A stretch of 64,000 nucleotides of DNA from RBG-16-66-20 sp036262835 (GTDB taxonomy: Bacteria > Pseudomonadota > Gammaproteobacteria > Burkholderiales > SG8-39): positions 30,841-94,840 of the forward strand of contig DATAID010000043.1 of the NCBI GenBank assembly GCA_036262835.1. The letters are read 5' to 3'. This document shows positions 16,445 to 24,146 of the stretch, piece by piece (the first letter of the stretch is position 1; the number at the start of each line of letters is the position of its first letter). The notes below the pieces were generated by a model, which saw nothing but the letters and a program-made list of their open reading frames with translations, did no database searches and had not been told where the DNA came from. A program made the translations under genes and the position numbers.

Positions 16445-17896
16445 TCAGAAGCTGACTTTCTTGGGTCTTGGACCGGATTCAAGCTCCTGCAGCGCGTCGC
16501 CCACGCGTTCCAGCACGGTTTCCCAAGTCTCCGTGCGGCCGCGCTGAAAGAGCCGCATGCTCGGATACCACGGCGAGTCCGTCCGGCCCTCGAGCCAGCG
16601 CCAGTCCGGCGGAAAGTGAATGAGCGTCCAGACCGGCCTGCCGAGCGCGCCGGCGAGATGCGCCGTCGCTGTGTTGATCGTGATGACGAGATCGAGGCTC
16701 GCAATCAGGGCCGCGTCATCGGCAAAGTCGGCGAGCTCTTGCGACAGGTCGACGAGCGCCATGCCCTGAGGTCGCGGCTGCGCCGCCGCGGCGCCCCGCT
16801 GCAGGCTGTAGAAGCGAACACCGCCAGAGCGGGCGAGCGGCGCAAGCTGGCGGAGCTCGAGCGAGCGCAGCGGGGTCATGCGGTTTTTCGATTCCGTCGA
16901 CCAGAAAAGCCCGACCTTGAGCCCTGCGCCTTCCAAGGCGAGGCGCGCGCGCCAACGGGCGGCGGCGTCGCCGGGCGGATGCAGGTAGGGCGTGGCGGCA
17001 GGAACCGTCTCGAGCGTCGTACCGAAGATCCGCGGCAGGCTGAGAAGCGGGCAGCACAGGTCGAATTCCGGCGCAGGCGTCTCCGCGTTGTGCACGGCCG
17101 TGACGCCCGCCACGGTGGCGAAAAGCGCCATGAGCCTGGGCGAGCAGCTGAGGATCACTTTGCCGCCGCGCGCGGCGACGAGCGGCACGTAGCGCACGAA
17201 CTGCAGAGCGTCGCCGAAGCCCTGCTCGGCATAAAGAAGGATCGTCTTGCCGCGCAGGTCCGCGCCTTCCCACCGCGGCCGATTCGCGTGCGGCCAGAAC
17301 GGCGCGAGCTCGGGCAGCCGGAAGCGCCACTCGTATTCTTCCCAGCCGCGCCGGAAGTCCCCGGCCTGCAGCAGCCGCAGCGCCAGATTGAAATGCGCTT
17401 CCGCCATGTCGGGCCGCGCAGCGACCGCCGCCTCATAGCAGTCCCTCGCCGCCGCGGCGTCGCCCCGTTCCTCCAGCAGATGCCCGAGGTTCAGGCTCGC
17501 CTCGGCGAGACCGGGCCTGAGCGCGAGCGCCGCGCGGTAGCACTCGACCGCCTCGCCCAGCTCACCCGACCGATGCAGCAGCGCGCCCAGGTTGAGGTGC
17601 GCCTCCGCGAGCGCGGCATCGGCGGCAATCGCGCTCCGAAAGCAAGCAGCGGCCTCATTCGGTCGCCCCAGCGCCAGGTAGATGTTACCGAGGTTGTTGT
17701 GCGCGGGCGCTTGCGAAGGATCGAGCGCAACCGCCTCTTCGTAGCACTCGGCGGCCGCGTCGAGATCGCCGATCGACTGGAGCGACTGGCCGCGCGCCGC
17801 CAGCAGCCCGCCCAGTTCGCGCAGCGCAGCGCCATTCTCCGGATCATCCATCAGGATCCGGCGGCAGCGTTCCTCGGACTCTTCGGCGGAATTCAA
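16445..17896 (-). CDS. TPR protein with GT9/heptosyltransferase-like C-terminus
   Basis: A 483-residue soluble protein with five or so TPR repeats (residues 1-180), then a domain resembling ADP-heptose:LPS heptosyltransferase family 9 (EQGFGDALQFVRY near 235, GLFWSTESKNRM near 345, DLVITINTATAHLAGALGRPVW near 420). This architecture is common in glycosylation and polysaccharide islands, and the TPR part probably binds a protein acceptor or partner. The start appears to be TTG at 17896 because an in-frame TAG lies four codons upstream; the next ATG is 16 codons in. It is divergent from its paralogue at 17918 with only 21 bases between and sits directly upstream of pilA. Confidence 0.8.
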   Translation of the reverse strand: MNSAEESEERCRRILMDDPENGAALRELGGLLAARGQSLQSIGDLDAAAECYEEAVALDPSQAPAHNNLGNIYLALGRPNEAAACFRSAIAADAALAEAHLNLGALLHRSGELGEAVECYRAALALRPGLAEASLNLGHLLEERGDAAAARDCYEAAVAARPDMAEAHFNLALRLLQAGDFRRGWEEYEWRFRLPELAPFWPHANRPRWEGADLRGKTILLYAEQGFGDALQFVRYVPLVAARGGKVILSCSPRLMALFATVAGVTAVHNAETPAPEFDLCCPLLSLPRIFGTTLETVPAATPYLHPPGDAAARWRARLALEGAGLKVGLFWSTESKNRMTPLRSLELRQLAPLARSGGVRFYSLQRGAAAAQPRPQGMALVDLSQELADFADDAALIASLDLVITINTATAHLAGALGRPVWTLIHFPPDWRWLEGRTDSPWYPSMRLFQRGRTETWETVLERVGDALQELESGPRPKKVSF

Positions 17897-17917
17897 TCGG
17901 CTATCCTAGCGAAGCTC

Positions 17918-19492
17918 ATGTTCGACTGGCTCAGATCCCGGCTCGGACCGCGCGGGCGCGGCGACGCCGACCTCCTGCGTCAGGCGGGCGACGCGCTGCG
18001 CTCCGGCGCGCCGGCGCGGGCACGCGAAATCTGCCTCGGCGTTCTGGGCCGATCCCCCGGCGATGCGCACGCGCTTTCCCTGATGGCCAACATAGCAGCC
18101 GATGAACGGCAAGTCGAGGAAGGCCTGCGCTGGGCCGAGCGCGCGATCGCGGCCGATCCGGCGAGCGCGCTCGCGCACTACTCGGCTGCCCGCCTGTGGG
18201 AGCAGGCCGGCCGGCCCGATCGCGCCGAAGCGAGCTATCGGCGCGTGCTCGAAGTGGATCCGGAACACGCCAGGGCGCACAACAATCTGGGCTGCCTGCT
18301 CAGCCTGGGGGGGCGGCGCGCCGAGGCACTCGAATGCTTCAGGCACGCCCTGCGGATCGATCCCCGGCAGCCCGAAGCGAACCAGAACTATGCGGCGATG
18401 ACGAGCGACGCCGGCGCGCAGGCGACGGCCATCGAGGGCTACCTGGAGCAGATTCGCAGCGACCCTGACGATGCTCGCGCGCTCAACAACCTCGCCAACA
18501 TCTACGCAGGGCTCGGCCGCCACCGCGAAGCGCTGGACCATCTGGAACGGGCGCTCGCGCTCGAGCCCGATCGCGCGGAAGCGCACTACGGCCGGGCGCT
18601 CATCCTCCTCAGCCAGGGCGACTACGCCGCCGGGTGGAAAGAGTACGCATGGCGCTGGCGTCTCGAGAGCCCGCTCGGCGCGCCCGCGCGGCGCTTCCCG
18701 CAGCCGATGTGGGACGGTCGCCCTCTGGGCGCTGGTGCGCTCTTCCTTCACGGCGAGCTCGCGCTCGGCGAAGCGCTGCAATTTTCGCGCTATGCGCGGC
18801 TCGCCGCCGAGCGCTGCGGGGCCGTCGTCATCGAGTGCGCGCCCCGTGCCAGGCCGCTGGTCGAGCGCATCGAGGGCGTGAGCCGGGTCACAACGCCCGG
18901 CGAGGCGCCGCCCGCCTTTGCGGCCCACCTCCCGCTCTTCGGCCTGCCCGGCGTCTTCGGCACGACGCTCGAGAATACGCATTGGAACGGCCCCTATATC
19001 CACCCGGATCCCGGGCGCGTCGCGGCCTGGACGCCGCGCATGGAAGGCGCCGGCGGCAGGAAAGTCGGCCTCGCCTGGTCCGGTAACCCGCAGAATCCGT
19101 ATGACAAGGATCGCTCCGTGCCCTTCGCCGAGCTGGCGCCGCTGCGCGACTGTCCGGGCGTCGCCTTCTACAGCCTGCAAAAGGACGGCGGCGGCGCCGG
19201 CTTGATCGACCTCAGCGCCCACGAGCGCGACCTCCTCGATACCGCGGCCTTCATCAGCCAGCTCGACCTTGTGATCACGGTGGATACGATGCTTTGCCAT
19301 CTCGCGGGCGCGATGGGAAAGCCGGTATGGGTCATGCTCAACCGCGTGCCCGACTGGCGGCATCATGTGGGCCGCACCGACAACCCGTGGTATCCGGGGA
19401 TGCGCCTGTACCGTCAGACGCACGACGGCGACTGGACGCCGGTCGTCGAGGCGGTCGCAGCGGACCTGCGCCGCTTCGCCGAGAGAACCTAG
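17918..19492 (+). CDS. TPR protein with GT9/heptosyltransferase-like C-terminus (paralogue)
   Basis: A 524-residue protein with the same layout as its divergent neighbour: TPR repeats (about 10-235), then the GT9-like region with GELALGEALQFSRY near 285, GLAWSGNPQNPYDKDRS near 385 and DLVITVDTMLCHLAGAMGKPVW near 450. The ATG at 17918 begins MFDWLRSRLG, an amphipathic lead similar to the MNWLRRLMR start of the OGT gene at 14535. The stop TAG shares a CTAG with the convergent GT4 gene (19489-19492). Donor and acceptor unknown; a role in protein or pilin glycosylation is inferred from the neighbourhood only. Confidence 0.82.
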   Translation: MFDWLRSRLGPRGRGDADLLRQAGDALRSGAPARAREICLGVLGRSPGDAHALSLMANIAADERQVEEGLRWAERAIAADPASALAHYSAARLWEQAGRPDRAEASYRRVLEVDPEHARAHNNLGCLLSLGGRRAEALECFRHALRIDPRQPEANQNYAAMTSDAGAQATAIEGYLEQIRSDPDDARALNNLANIYAGLGRHREALDHLERALALEPDRAEAHYGRALILLSQGDYAAGWKEYAWRWRLESPLGAPARRFPQPMWDGRPLGAGALFLHGELALGEALQFSRYARLAAERCGAVVIECAPRARPLVERIEGVSRVTTPGEAPPAFAAHLPLFGLPGVFGTTLENTHWNGPYIHPDPGRVAAWTPRMEGAGGRKVGLAWSGNPQNPYDKDRSVPFAELAPLRDCPGVAFYSLQKDGGGAGLIDLSAHERDLLDTAAFISQLDLVITVDTMLCHLAGAMGKPVWVMLNRVPDWRHHVGRTDNPWYPGMRLYRQTHDGDWTPVVEAVAADLRRFAERT

Positions 19493-20562
19493 CCGCCGAG
19501 CGCCGAGGCGATGGCGCGTGCCGTGCGCTCCCAGGTGAAGCCGGCGAGCGTGTCGCGTCCCGCAAGGTTCGGTTTCAGCATCCCCGACTGCTTCAGGCGA
19601 TGCACCTCGCGCAGGTGCGTGACGAGCTGCTCGACCTGCGCATCGCCGAAGTCGGCCCATTCTCCCTGGAAGTGGAACCACTTGCCGTCGCCCGCCTCGG
19701 TGAGGCGCTCGATCTCGATCAGCCGCGCGTTCTGGGGCGTGAGGTACTCGGTGGGCGCCGAATAGCGGGTGGCGATGACATTCCTGCCCATCGCCATCAT
19801 CTCGGCGAGATCCAGGTTCCAGCCTTCGGCGCGGAACGGAAAGACGCCGCAATCGGCGCGCGCCATGAGCTCCGCCACATCGCGCTGAGAGGGCAGGCGC
19901 TCCTCGATGACCTCGATCTTGCCCGCCAGGTCGGAGGTGCGGTAGACGTCGGCCCACTCGCGCGATTCCTCGGCGCCGAAGAACGGGTTGGGCGTCAGGA
20001 GGATCAGCTTGACGTCGTCGCGGCGGGTGAAGGCGCTGTTGAACGCCTCGGCGAGCACGTCATGCCCCTTGCGCACTTCCCATTTGCCGACGTTGAGGAA
20101 AACCGTGGTACCGGGCCGGATCTCGGGGCGAAAGGGGAAAAACGCAGGATCGACCCCGAAGGGCGCGAGGCGGATGCGCTGCTCGGCGATCCCGTTCTCC
20201 GTCAGAACGCGCATCGCCCACTTCGAGGGCACGATCAGCAGGTCCTGCGCGTTCAGGTGATTGAGCTCCTTTTCGTTGAAGCGCGTCATCTCGAAGATCG
20301 GCAGCCCGCAATGCAGCCCGCGACCGACGTGCTGCGCCAGGTCCGATTGCACGGAGATGCGAAGCGAGGGCGCCCGCGAGTTGTAGAGTCCCTTCTGCCC
20401 GATGGCGCGGCCAAGCGCGTCGTGGTGCTCCGGGAGCGCCTCGGCCTCGCCGATCGGCCAGAGCGCCGGCCGATGGCCCAGCCGGTCGAGCGCGGTCACC
20501 ACGTTCGTCCCGACCACGCCGTAGCCAAGGGTGTTGATGGGCGCAGTGATGTTGATGTCCAT
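19489..20562 (-). CDS. GT4 family glycosyltransferase
   Basis: A 357-residue GT-B enzyme. The N-terminal half opens with MDINITAPINTLGYGVVG, the glycine-rich acceptor-domain loop; the C-terminal half has FLNVGKWEVRKGHD (start of the donor domain, near 170), CGVFPFRAEGWNLDLAEMMAMGRNVIAT (the E-x7-E region, near 265). Retaining glycosyltransferases of this family use nucleotide sugars. The start at 20562 comes two bases after the stop of the TPR-OGT gene, so the two are coupled and belong to the same minus-strand operon as the HD-GYP gene. Confidence 0.85.
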   Translation of the reverse strand: MDINITAPINTLGYGVVGTNVVTALDRLGHRPALWPIGEAEALPEHHDALGRAIGQKGLYNSRAPSLRISVQSDLAQHVGRGLHCGLPIFEMTRFNEKELNHLNAQDLLIVPSKWAMRVLTENGIAEQRIRLAPFGVDPAFFPFRPEIRPGTTVFLNVGKWEVRKGHDVLAEAFNSAFTRRDDVKLILLTPNPFFGAEESREWADVYRTSDLAGKIEVIEERLPSQRDVAELMARADCGVFPFRAEGWNLDLAEMMAMGRNVIATRYSAPTEYLTPQNARLIEIERLTEAGDGKWFHFQGEWADFGDAQVEQLVTHLREVHRLKQSGMLKPNLAGRDTLAGFTWERTARAIASALGG

Positions 20563-20564
20563 GC

Positions 20565-22319
20565 TCAGAGCTCGATCAGCCTGGGTGCGGCTCCCGAGCT
20601 GTAAGCCTCCCACATCTTTTCGTAGGCCGCTTCGAGGCTGCGCGCGTAGCGCGGGGTGTCGAAGAGCGTCGCGCTCGAGCGGGCGCGGCCAAGCCGCTCG
20701 CGCAGCGCACTGAGCTCCCCGGGGGAGCGCGCGAGCCGCACGGCAAGCGACTCGTAGTCGGCAAGGCTGCGGGTCACGAGCTCGGGCAGTCCCACGGCCT
20801 CGAGCAGGCTTGCCGCGACCCGCGAAGCGAACGTCTCGCCCATGCGGGTCGCGACCGGCACGCCCATCCAGAGCGCGTCGCTGGCGCTCGTGTGCGCATT
20901 GCATGGAAAGGTATCGAGGAAAAGATCGGCGGCCGCCAGGCGCCCGAGGTGGCGCTCGAGCGGGAGCGGCGGCGCGAACACGAGCCGGGCAGGCTCCACG
21001 CCGCTCGCCTGCGCCTCGCGGCGCAGGTTGGCTGCGGCTGCCGAATCGAGCAGCCACAGGATGCTCTCCGGCACGGCCTTGAGCAGGCGCATCCATGCCG
21101 CGAACACCTCCGGCAGGATCTTGTAGGCCTGGTTGAACGAGCAGAATACGAAGCTTCCAGACGGAATTCCCAGTTCAGGGCGCGGCGGGGTCGCCGTCGC
21201 CGCGCGCTTGCGGTCGTTGACCTGGTAGCTCCCCGGCATGAGAACGAGCTTTTCGGCGTAGTCCCCGGCGCTTGCGGCCGGCGTCACGATGCGATCCCCG
21301 ACAAGGTAGTCGATGAACGGCGCTCCCATCGTGCCCGGATAGCCGAGAAAGCTGACCTGGATGGGCGCGGGACGAAGCGCCATGATGCCCGTGCGCGCAC
21401 GGAACGTGTAACCCTTGAGATCGACCAGGATGTCGACCTCGTCGGCGTGGATGGCCGCAGCAGCCTCCGCATCCGATACCGCTTGCAGGTCGCGGAAGCG
21501 GTCGAATGCGCCCTCGAGCCGCAATCGCATCGGGCTTCCGTCGTCGGGGCCGTACGAATAGGCGATCACCTCGAAGCGCTTTCGGTCATGCAGCTCGAAA
21601 AGCTCGGCGGCAAGCCAGGCCGTGGCGTGCGCATGGAACTCGGCCGACAGGTAGCCAATGCGGCGCCGGCCTCCCGCGCGGCGCTGAAACCGGAAGGCAA
21701 GCCGCCGCGCGTCGGCGGCCAGCGGCTCGGCGATCGAGCGCGCATAGTTGCGGGCGCCCGAAAGCTGCTGTTCCGCCGTCGAGGGGATCGACACGAGATA
21801 GAAAGGATGAAATGGATCAGCGGTTCGCTCGAGGGCCGCGCGGCAGACGAGCGCGCTCAACTCGGGCAAGCCTCGCCAATCGCAGACCTGCTGCTTGGCG
21901 TGCAGCAGATCGGCCTGGAAGGCCGCCTTGGAGGGCTCGACCCGGCAGGCCGCGCGCAGGCTCTCGACGGCTTCCGCGCGGCGGCCCTGCAAGGCGAGCA
22001 CATGACCGAGCGCGTAGTGACCGTGCGCCTCGCCGGGTTGAAGGCTGATCGCTTTTCGGAAGCAAGCCTCGGCTTCGCGCAGGCTCGCATCGGTGAAGCG
22101 AGCGGCTTCGACCTCGCCCAGGCGATTCCAGAGATGGGCGTCCTCCGGACGCAGCGCGAGCGCCTTTCGGTAGACGAGGGCGCCCTCGTCCAGCCGCTGC
22201 CGCCGCACGAGCAGCGCGCCCAGATGAAGGAGCGCATCGGCGTCCGCCGGCTCGAGCGCGAGCAGCCGCCGAAAACAGGCCTCCGCCTCCTGGTACCCGC
22301 CGCTTTCATGCAGCGTCAT
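20565..22319 (-). CDS. TPR-OGT (GT41/SPINDLY) glycosyltransferase, probably longer at the N-terminus
   Basis: A protein of at least 584 residues with TPR repeats (1-150) and one OGT-type catalytic region (about 215-584). It keeps both family residues: H231 in GYLSAEFHAH and K400 in FNQAYKILPE, matching human OGT H498 and K842, so it is the best candidate for an active protein O-glycosyltransferase here together with module 1 of the 14535 gene. The ATG at 22319 is the first ATG/GTG/TTG in frame, but the frame stays open upstream and encodes a further convincing TPR (ALKNLGNAQRTAGEAS, YADALYNLG) back to 22457, where a CTG overlaps the HD-GYP stop as CTGA. The true start is probably there. Confidence 0.84.
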   Translation of the reverse strand: MTLHESGGYQEAEACFRRLLALEPADADALLHLGALLVRRQRLDEGALVYRKALALRPEDAHLWNRLGEVEAARFTDASLREAEACFRKAISLQPGEAHGHYALGHVLALQGRRAEAVESLRAACRVEPSKAAFQADLLHAKQQVCDWRGLPELSALVCRAALERTADPFHPFYLVSIPSTAEQQLSGARNYARSIAEPLAADARRLAFRFQRRAGGRRRIGYLSAEFHAHATAWLAAELFELHDRKRFEVIAYSYGPDDGSPMRLRLEGAFDRFRDLQAVSDAEAAAAIHADEVDILVDLKGYTFRARTGIMALRPAPIQVSFLGYPGTMGAPFIDYLVGDRIVTPAASAGDYAEKLVLMPGSYQVNDRKRAATATPPRPELGIPSGSFVFCSFNQAYKILPEVFAAWMRLLKAVPESILWLLDSAAAANLRREAQASGVEPARLVFAPPLPLERHLGRLAAADLFLDTFPCNAHTSASDALWMGVPVATRMGETFASRVAASLLEAVGLPELVTRSLADYESLAVRLARSPGELSALRERLGRARSSATLFDTPRYARSLEAAYEKMWEAYSSGAAPRLIEL

Positions 22320-22453
22320 GCCGAGGTTGTAGAGCGCGTCGGCATACCCGGGCTCGAGCTCGAGCGCGCGCCGATAGCTTAGGATCGCGGCGCTCGCCTC
22401 GCCGGCCGTCCTCTGGGCGTTGCCCAGATTCTTGAGCGCTTCGGCTTCCGGAA

Positions 22454-24127
22454 TCAGGGCGCGTAGCCCGGGATCTGCGACTCGTCCACCTCGTCGATCT
22501 GCTCCTTGTCGAGGAACATCTCGGCGTAGCGGCGATAGACCTTCTTGCGCACGAAGACGTCGAAGAGATCGGGATCCACGTGGCCGCCAAGACGCATCTT
22601 GCCCAGGATGTGCAGCGATTCCGACAGTGTCTTGCCCTTCTTGTAGGGCCGGTCCTTGGCGGTGAGCGCCTCGAAGATGTCGGCGATGCCCATGACGCGC
22701 GCCTGCACCGACATCTGCTCGCGCATGAGGCCCTTCGGATAGCCCTTGCCGTCCATGCGCTCGTGGTGGCCGCCGGCATATTCGGCGACGTTCTTCAGGT
22801 GCCGCGGCCAGGGCAGCGCCTCGAGCATCTTGATCGTCGCGACGATGTGGTGGTTGATGATCTGGCGCTCGTCGTTCGTGAGCGTGCCCGCGCGGATGGT
22901 CAGGTTCTTCAGCTCGTCCTCGGAGAGGAAGTTCGCCTCATGACCGGAGACGTCGGTCCAGCGGTAGCGCGCGATCGCGCGCACGCGCTCCTGGTCGGAC
23001 TCGCGCATCGCCTCGCCGCCGATGTTGCAGGCGCGCAGGAAGGCGCGGTCGTCATCGAGCCTGCGCAGGCGCTCGCGATGCCGGGCATCGGCCGCGTCGA
23101 GCTCGGCGCGGGGCGCGCCGTTCGCCACCAGAAGCGCTTTTTCCCTGAGCAGCTCGATTTCCGCGTCGCGCTTGAGCACCTCGAAGCGGGTGTCGATGAG
23201 ATGGATCCGGTCGTACAGCGTCTCGAGCTTGGTCGCCTTGTCGACCACGTGCACGGGCGTGGTGACCTTGCCGCAGTCGTGCAGGAGCCCGGCGATCTTG
23301 AGCTCGTAGCGGTCCTTGTCCGACATGGTGAACGACTTGAGTGGGCCCTCGGCCGTGTCGTTTACCGCCTCGGCGAGCATCATCGTCAGCTGCGGCACGC
23401 GCTGGCAGTGGCCGCCGGTATAAGGCGACTTCTCGTCGATCGCCAGGTTGATCAGGCTGATGAAGGACTCGAACAGCTCCTCCAGCTGGATGATGAGCAT
23501 CCGGTTGGTGAGCGCGATCGCGGCCTGCGATGCGAGCGATTCGGCCAGGCGCTGGTCGGCGGGCGAGAAGGCCGTGATCGCCCCGGTCTTGGGATGCTGC
23601 GCGTTTAGCAGCTGCAGAACGCCGATGATCTCGTTCTCGTGGTTCTTCATCGGCACGGTAAGGAACGAGGTGGAGCGATACCCCGTCTTCTTGTCGAAGT
23701 TGCGGGTGCCGGTGAAGTCGTAGCCCTCCGCGGCGTAGGCGTCCGGGATGTTCACCGTTTCGCCAGTGAGCGCGACGTGCGCGGCGACCATGCTGTGGTT
23801 GGGCGCGCCGTCCTTGCCGATGAGATGGATCGGATAGAACGGGACAGGGTTGCCGGTGGTGCCGCCGAGGTAGTACTTGAGCGAGGTCGTGCGCACGATC
23901 TCGAAGCGCAGCGTCTTGTCCTCAGTGACCCGGTAGAGCGTCCCGCCGTCGGCATGCGTGATGGTCTTGGCGGCCATCAGGATGCTCTCGAGCAGACGGT
24001 TGATGTCGCGCTCGGCCGAGAGCGAGGCGCCGATCGCGTTCAGCTGCTCGAGCCGATGCCACAGATCGCCGTCCGCGTCCTCGAGCGCGGCGGCCCGCTT
24101 CACTTCCAGCGCGCTCAAATCGGCCAT
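22454..24127 (-). CDS. GAF-HD-GYP protein, probable c-di-GMP phosphodiesterase
   Basis: A 557-residue cytosolic protein. A GAF sensor domain (about 28-205) precedes an HD-GYP domain (about 215-545). Catalytic landmarks are HDCGK (H283-D284) and HHERMDGKGYPKG (454-466), the HHExxDGxGYP signature of active c-di-GMP hydrolases. Between them lies an unusually long insert (about 298-415, rich in Arg, Ala and Glu). The GAF domain resembles that of the upstream ATPase (both have a KKTGYRS/DKRTGYRT block), suggesting the two sense the same ligand. The gene starts 19 bases after the ATPase and runs directly into the OGT gene. Confidence 0.9.
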   Translation of the reverse strand: MADLSALEVKRAAALEDADGDLWHRLEQLNAIGASLSAERDINRLLESILMAAKTITHADGGTLYRVTEDKTLRFEIVRTTSLKYYLGGTTGNPVPFYPIHLIGKDGAPNHSMVAAHVALTGETVNIPDAYAAEGYDFTGTRNFDKKTGYRSTSFLTVPMKNHENEIIGVLQLLNAQHPKTGAITAFSPADQRLAESLASQAAIALTNRMLIIQLEELFESFISLINLAIDEKSPYTGGHCQRVPQLTMMLAEAVNDTAEGPLKSFTMSDKDRYELKIAGLLHDCGKVTTPVHVVDKATKLETLYDRIHLIDTRFEVLKRDAEIELLREKALLVANGAPRAELDAADARHRERLRRLDDDRAFLRACNIGGEAMRESDQERVRAIARYRWTDVSGHEANFLSEDELKNLTIRAGTLTNDERQIINHHIVATIKMLEALPWPRHLKNVAEYAGGHHERMDGKGYPKGLMREQMSVQARVMGIADIFEALTAKDRPYKKGKTLSESLHILGKMRLGGHVDPDLFDVFVRKKVYRRYAEMFLDKEQIDEVDESQIPGYAP

Positions 24128-24146
24128 GGGCGCCCCCGCGCCGCGC

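Noticed and set aside
16442..17917. Plus-strand extension of the TPR gene at 17918
   Set aside because: It is antisense to the divergent TPR/GT9-like gene and has shadow composition; the ATG at 17918 starts the real protein.
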